Virus record (IMG/VR): IMGVR_UViG_3300023184_000559
Location: 1-22,458 of that record
Length of the DNA stretch: 22,458 nt
Source: a virus
Direction: 5' to 3' (one strand)
This document shows positions 19,898 through 22,458 of this stretch, piece by piece. Within the stretch, counting starts at the first letter, position 1. Every line of letters begins with the position of its first letter. The notes under the pieces were generated by a model. The model did not search any database, had not been told where the DNA came from, and saw nothing but the letters and a program-made list of their open reading frames with translations. Made by a program: the position numbers and the translations under genes.

Positions 19898-22458
19898 ATG
19901 GCTTTAGTACTCAAAGACAGAGTTAAACAAACCGCTGCGGCACCGGGTACAGGCACGATTACTCTGAGCGGCTCTGTCACAGGGTTCCAGTCTTTTTCCG
20001 CAGTAGGCAACGGTAACTCTACCTACTTTGCTATTTATGACCCCATATCTGGCGATTGGGAAGTCAACTACGGTACTTACACATCCTCCGGTACAACGCT
20101 GACTCGTAACGCTACCCCGCTCTCTTCATCCAATTCCGGGTCGTTAGTTAACTTCACCAACGCGGTAGATGTCTTTGTTACGTACCCATCCGAGAATGCA
20201 GTCTGGCGGGACACTTCTGGCGTTGTAGTCCAGCAAAGTTTTGGTGCAATTACAGCCACTTCTGCTGCTCTGACTTCGGGAACAATTACCGCTGCGCCAA
20301 CCAACGCCACCGATATCGTTAATAAAGAATACGCAGACTCCATTTCTTCTGGGCTTAATTACCACCAGCCTGCTAACTACGCTTCTACCGCCGCGCTACC
20401 TACATACACGTATAACAATGGCGCTTCTGGTATTGGGGCGACCATTACGGCTGTAGCCAATGGCGCTTTATCTTTAGGCGGCGGTTCTCCTACGGCTACC
20501 CAGCGGGTCTTAGTCAAAGACGAAATTGGTGGTAACGCTGCGTATAACGGCATTTACGTTGTTACACAAGCAGGCACAAGTCTTTTGCCGTTTATCTTGA
20601 CCCGTGCAACAGACTACGACACCTCTGGAGCAGGCACTAATGAGATTGACCAAGGCGACTACGTTTTAGTTATTTCTGGAACCTTGGCTTCTACGGCATG
20701 GGTTCAGCAAACACCACTACCAATTACGGTTGGAACAACAGCATTGACGTTTTTGCAGTTCAATGCGCCGATCACATACTACGCAGGCACAGGACTAACC
20801 CTTTCCCCAGCTACCACGTTTAACATTGCGACAACAGGTGTAACTGCTGCTACCTACGGCTCCGCCTCATCCGTACCGGTCATTACGGTAAATTCTCAGG
20901 GGCAGGCTACGGTTATTACCAATACGGCTATTGCGATCAATGGCTCTGCGGTATCTGGCAATATATCGGGTTCTGCGGGCTCTGTAGCCAATGCGCTTAC
21001 CGCTGGCACGTACCTGACTAGTGGCGGTACTTATAACGGCTCTGCTGCCCGTACATTTGCAGTGGATGCGACGGATGCAAACACAGCATCTAAAGTTGTA
21101 GCTCGTGATGCCTCGGGCAACTTCTCTGCGGGCACGATAACCGCTACATTGAGCGGAGCAGCTACAAGTGCGACTACGGCTACAAACATAGCTGGCGGCG
21201 CAGCCAATCAGATTCCCTACCAGACAGGCGCGGCTACCACATCGTTTGTCACAGCCCCAACAGTCGCAGGCACATATCTTAACTGGAGTGGATCGGCACT
21301 TGCATGGTCTGCTATTTCTCTACCTAACAACGCTACCTTCAATAACGGTGGCACAGGGGACGCATCAGGCACTACGTTTAACGGTTCTGCTGCCCGCACT
21401 ATTTCATACAACACGGTTGGCGCATCGCCACTGGCGGGCTCGTCTAGCCTAACTACAACCGGCACGGTAACCTCGGGTACATGGTCTGCATCGTTTGGTG
21501 CGGTAAGCGGAGCCAACTTAACCAGCCTGACTGCGGGTAACTTGTCGGGGACGATCCCATCAGCAGTTCTGGGTAACTCCACAGCTTATGTTGGAACTAC
21601 CGCCGTCGCGCTGAACAGGGCTTCTGGTAACTTAGCGTTAACGGGTATTCTGAGTGAAACCTATGTTGGGGCTACTTCTGGCACGACCCAAGTTATCCCT
21701 AATGCAGTTGCAGGCACGGGCACGGTTCTGACGCTCCCTAACACCACGGGAACCTTGGCGCTGACTTCTGACCTCCCAACGGTCAATAACGCCACACTGA
21801 CGATGAATACGTCAGGTACGGGCCTGTCTGGCTCCCAGACTTTCACAGCTAACCAAGCCACTGGCGCAACATTTACAGTAGCTTCCAATGCGACTAGCGC
21901 AAACACAATCTCAACCATTGTGGCGCGGGATGCCTCTGGCAACTTCTCTGCTGGGACGATAACGGCAACTTTGACTGGGCAGGCAAGCTCTGTCGCTAAC
22001 TCCTTGACTGCCGGTACATATTTATCTGGCACTGCTTACAACGGCTCAGCAGCACAGACATGGACAGTAGATGCAACATCCGCCAATACGGCTTCAAAAG
22101 TAGTAGCCCGTGACGCCTCGGGTAACTTCAGCGCGGGGACGATTACAGCTACGCTTAGCGGTAATGCAACATCCGCTACTACTGCCACAACAGCTACAAC
22201 AGCTACTTCATCCCCAAAAGTATCGACCCCAGATTTGCGGTCAACTGCATTAACACCAAGTTATTTTGGCCAAGGGTTGAATACTGCGTTCATGGCAAAC
22301 TCCACAGATGGGTTAAGTGATGGTGGTACGTACCACGGTATTATTCAATTTCAACAGTGGACTGATGCTTCTGGCGGTGGCTCAGCAGAAATTGCAATTA
22401 CAGACAACAATAATGTGTGGCATCGCGGTAGTAGTGGCGGGGTAAGATCATGGGCCTC
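19898..22458 (+). CDS. Large modular tail fibre protein (open at the right edge)
   Basis: ATG 19898 after AAGGATTCAAA opens a frame with no stop to the end of the window, 853 codons. The N-terminus (ALVLKDRVKQTAAAPGTGTI, GFQSFSAVGNGNSTYFAIYD, WEVNYGTYTSSGTTLTRNA) is a known-looking attachment domain of phage fibres. A second domain follows (VLVKDEIGGNAAYNGIYVVT, about residues 208-228). From about residue 350 it is Ser/Thr/Ala-rich with repeated modules ending VVARDASGNFSAGTITATL. Near the edge it reaches HGIIQFQQWTDASGGGSAEI, which looks like a receptor-binding tip. The C-terminal end is not in the window. Confidence 0.85.
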   Translation, partial: MALVLKDRVKQTAAAPGTGTITLSGSVTGFQSFSAVGNGNSTYFAIYDPISGDWEVNYGTYTSSGTTLTRNATPLSSSNSGSLVNFTNAVDVFVTYPSENAVWRDTSGVVVQQSFGAITATSAALTSGTITAAPTNATDIVNKEYADSISSGLNYHQPANYASTAALPTYTYNNGASGIGATITAVANGALSLGGGSPTATQRVLVKDEIGGNAAYNGIYVVTQAGTSLLPFILTRATDYDTSGAGTNEIDQGDYVLVISGTLASTAWVQQTPLPITVGTTALTFLQFNAPITYYAGTGLTLSPATTFNIATTGVTAATYGSASSVPVITVNSQGQATVITNTAIAINGSAVSGNISGSAGSVANALTAGTYLTSGGTYNGSAARTFAVDATDANTASKVVARDASGNFSAGTITATLSGAATSATTATNIAGGAANQIPYQTGAATTSFVTAPTVAGTYLNWSGSALAWSAISLPNNATFNNGGTGDASGTTFNGSAARTISYNTVGASPLAGSSSLTTTGTVTSGTWSASFGAVSGANLTSLTAGNLSGTIPSAVLGNSTAYVGTTAVALNRASGNLALTGILSETYVGATSGTTQVIPNAVAGTGTVLTLPNTTGTLALTSDLPTVNNATLTMNTSGTGLSGSQTFTANQATGATFTVASNATSANTISTIVARDASGNFSAGTITATLTGQASSVANSLTAGTYLSGTAYNGSAAQTWTVDATSANTASKVVARDASGNFSAGTITATLSGNATSATTATTATTATSSPKVSTPDLRSTALTPSYFGQGLNTAFMANSTDGLSDGGTYHGIIQFQQWTDASGGGSAEIAITDNNNVWHRGSSGGVRSWA
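21074..22162 (+). repeat. Three copies of an 84-bp fibre module
   Basis: Modules at 21074-21157, 21896-21979 and 22079-22162 encode 28 residues with the core VARDASGNFSAGTITATL. Copies 1 and 3 are also alike on both sides (TAGTYL, YNGSAA before; ATSATTAT after), so the full unit is about 70 residues. All are in the same frame. Confidence 0.85.

Noticed and set aside
21217-22032. Two antisense open frames of over 120 codons (21217-21582 and 21661-22032)
   Set aside because: They lie opposite the large fibre frame, whose repeats create stop-free antisense stretches; no start signal and Pro/Val-rich composition.
1-22458. tRNA genes, insertion sequences, integrase and attachment sites
   Set aside because: No cloverleaf, terminal inverted repeats with a transposase, or recombinase motif was found by eye on either strand.

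Overview
This window looks like part of the genome of a tailed double-stranded DNA bacteriophage (Caudoviricetes), probably recovered from an environmental sample. The evidence is a large terminase with ATPase and nuclease motifs, followed in canonical order by a portal, a scaffold-like protein, a major capsid protein, head-to-tail adaptor-like proteins and tail fibre proteins. No tape measure, tail tube or sheath gene is seen between the adaptors and the fibres, so a short-tailed (podovirus-like) virion is the simplest reading, although tail genes could lie outside the window. The host cannot be fixed; sigma70-type promoters and strong Shine-Dalgarno sites fit a Gram-negative bacterium. There is no integrase, repressor, tRNA or CRISPR array here.

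Layout. Positions 1-1842 hold seven small leftward genes, most of them without a recognisable function. Six form a compact operon behind a perfect-consensus promoter (1929-1957). The seventh runs off the left edge and has its own promoter (330-358), overlapped by a palindrome. Both leaders carry the same 28-bp element, a TCACG-N4-CGTGA inverted repeat followed by a conserved flank, at nearly the same distance from the promoter. Positions 1958-2646 hold no gene but are full of structure: TTGTTCTAC-type motifs, an 18-bp direct repeat, an AT-rich tract, four iteron-like 19-bp repeats and a third copy of the leader element. This is a good candidate replication origin or control region.

Positions 2618-4117 hold two leftward single-gene cassettes (2696-3334 and 3544-4014) built to one plan: a shared 25-bp promoter block, a hairpin at the predicted 5' end, the gene, an intrinsic terminator and a shared 36-bp tail. 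Transcription diverges at about 4020-4290.

From 4289 to the right edge all genes are rightward and closely packed, often with ATGA or TAATG overlaps. The order is: small terminase candidate, large terminase, portal, small protein, GroES-like protein, scaffold, conserved structural protein, decoration-like protein, major capsid protein, terminator, two small structural proteins, a cluster of tiny Lys/Gly-rich proteins mixed with a holin-like membrane protein, adaptor 1, a Zn-ribbon protein, two more basic proteins, adaptor 2, two tail-associated beta proteins, a 20-residue-repeat protein and a large modular tail fibre open at the right edge.

The most unusual parts are the repeat-rich control region with its reused leader and cassette modules, the GroES-like gene inside the head module, a possible leaderless start of the structural operon, a folded leader (with a possible pseudoknot) after the capsid gene, and the family of small basic proteins with a shared C-terminal motif.
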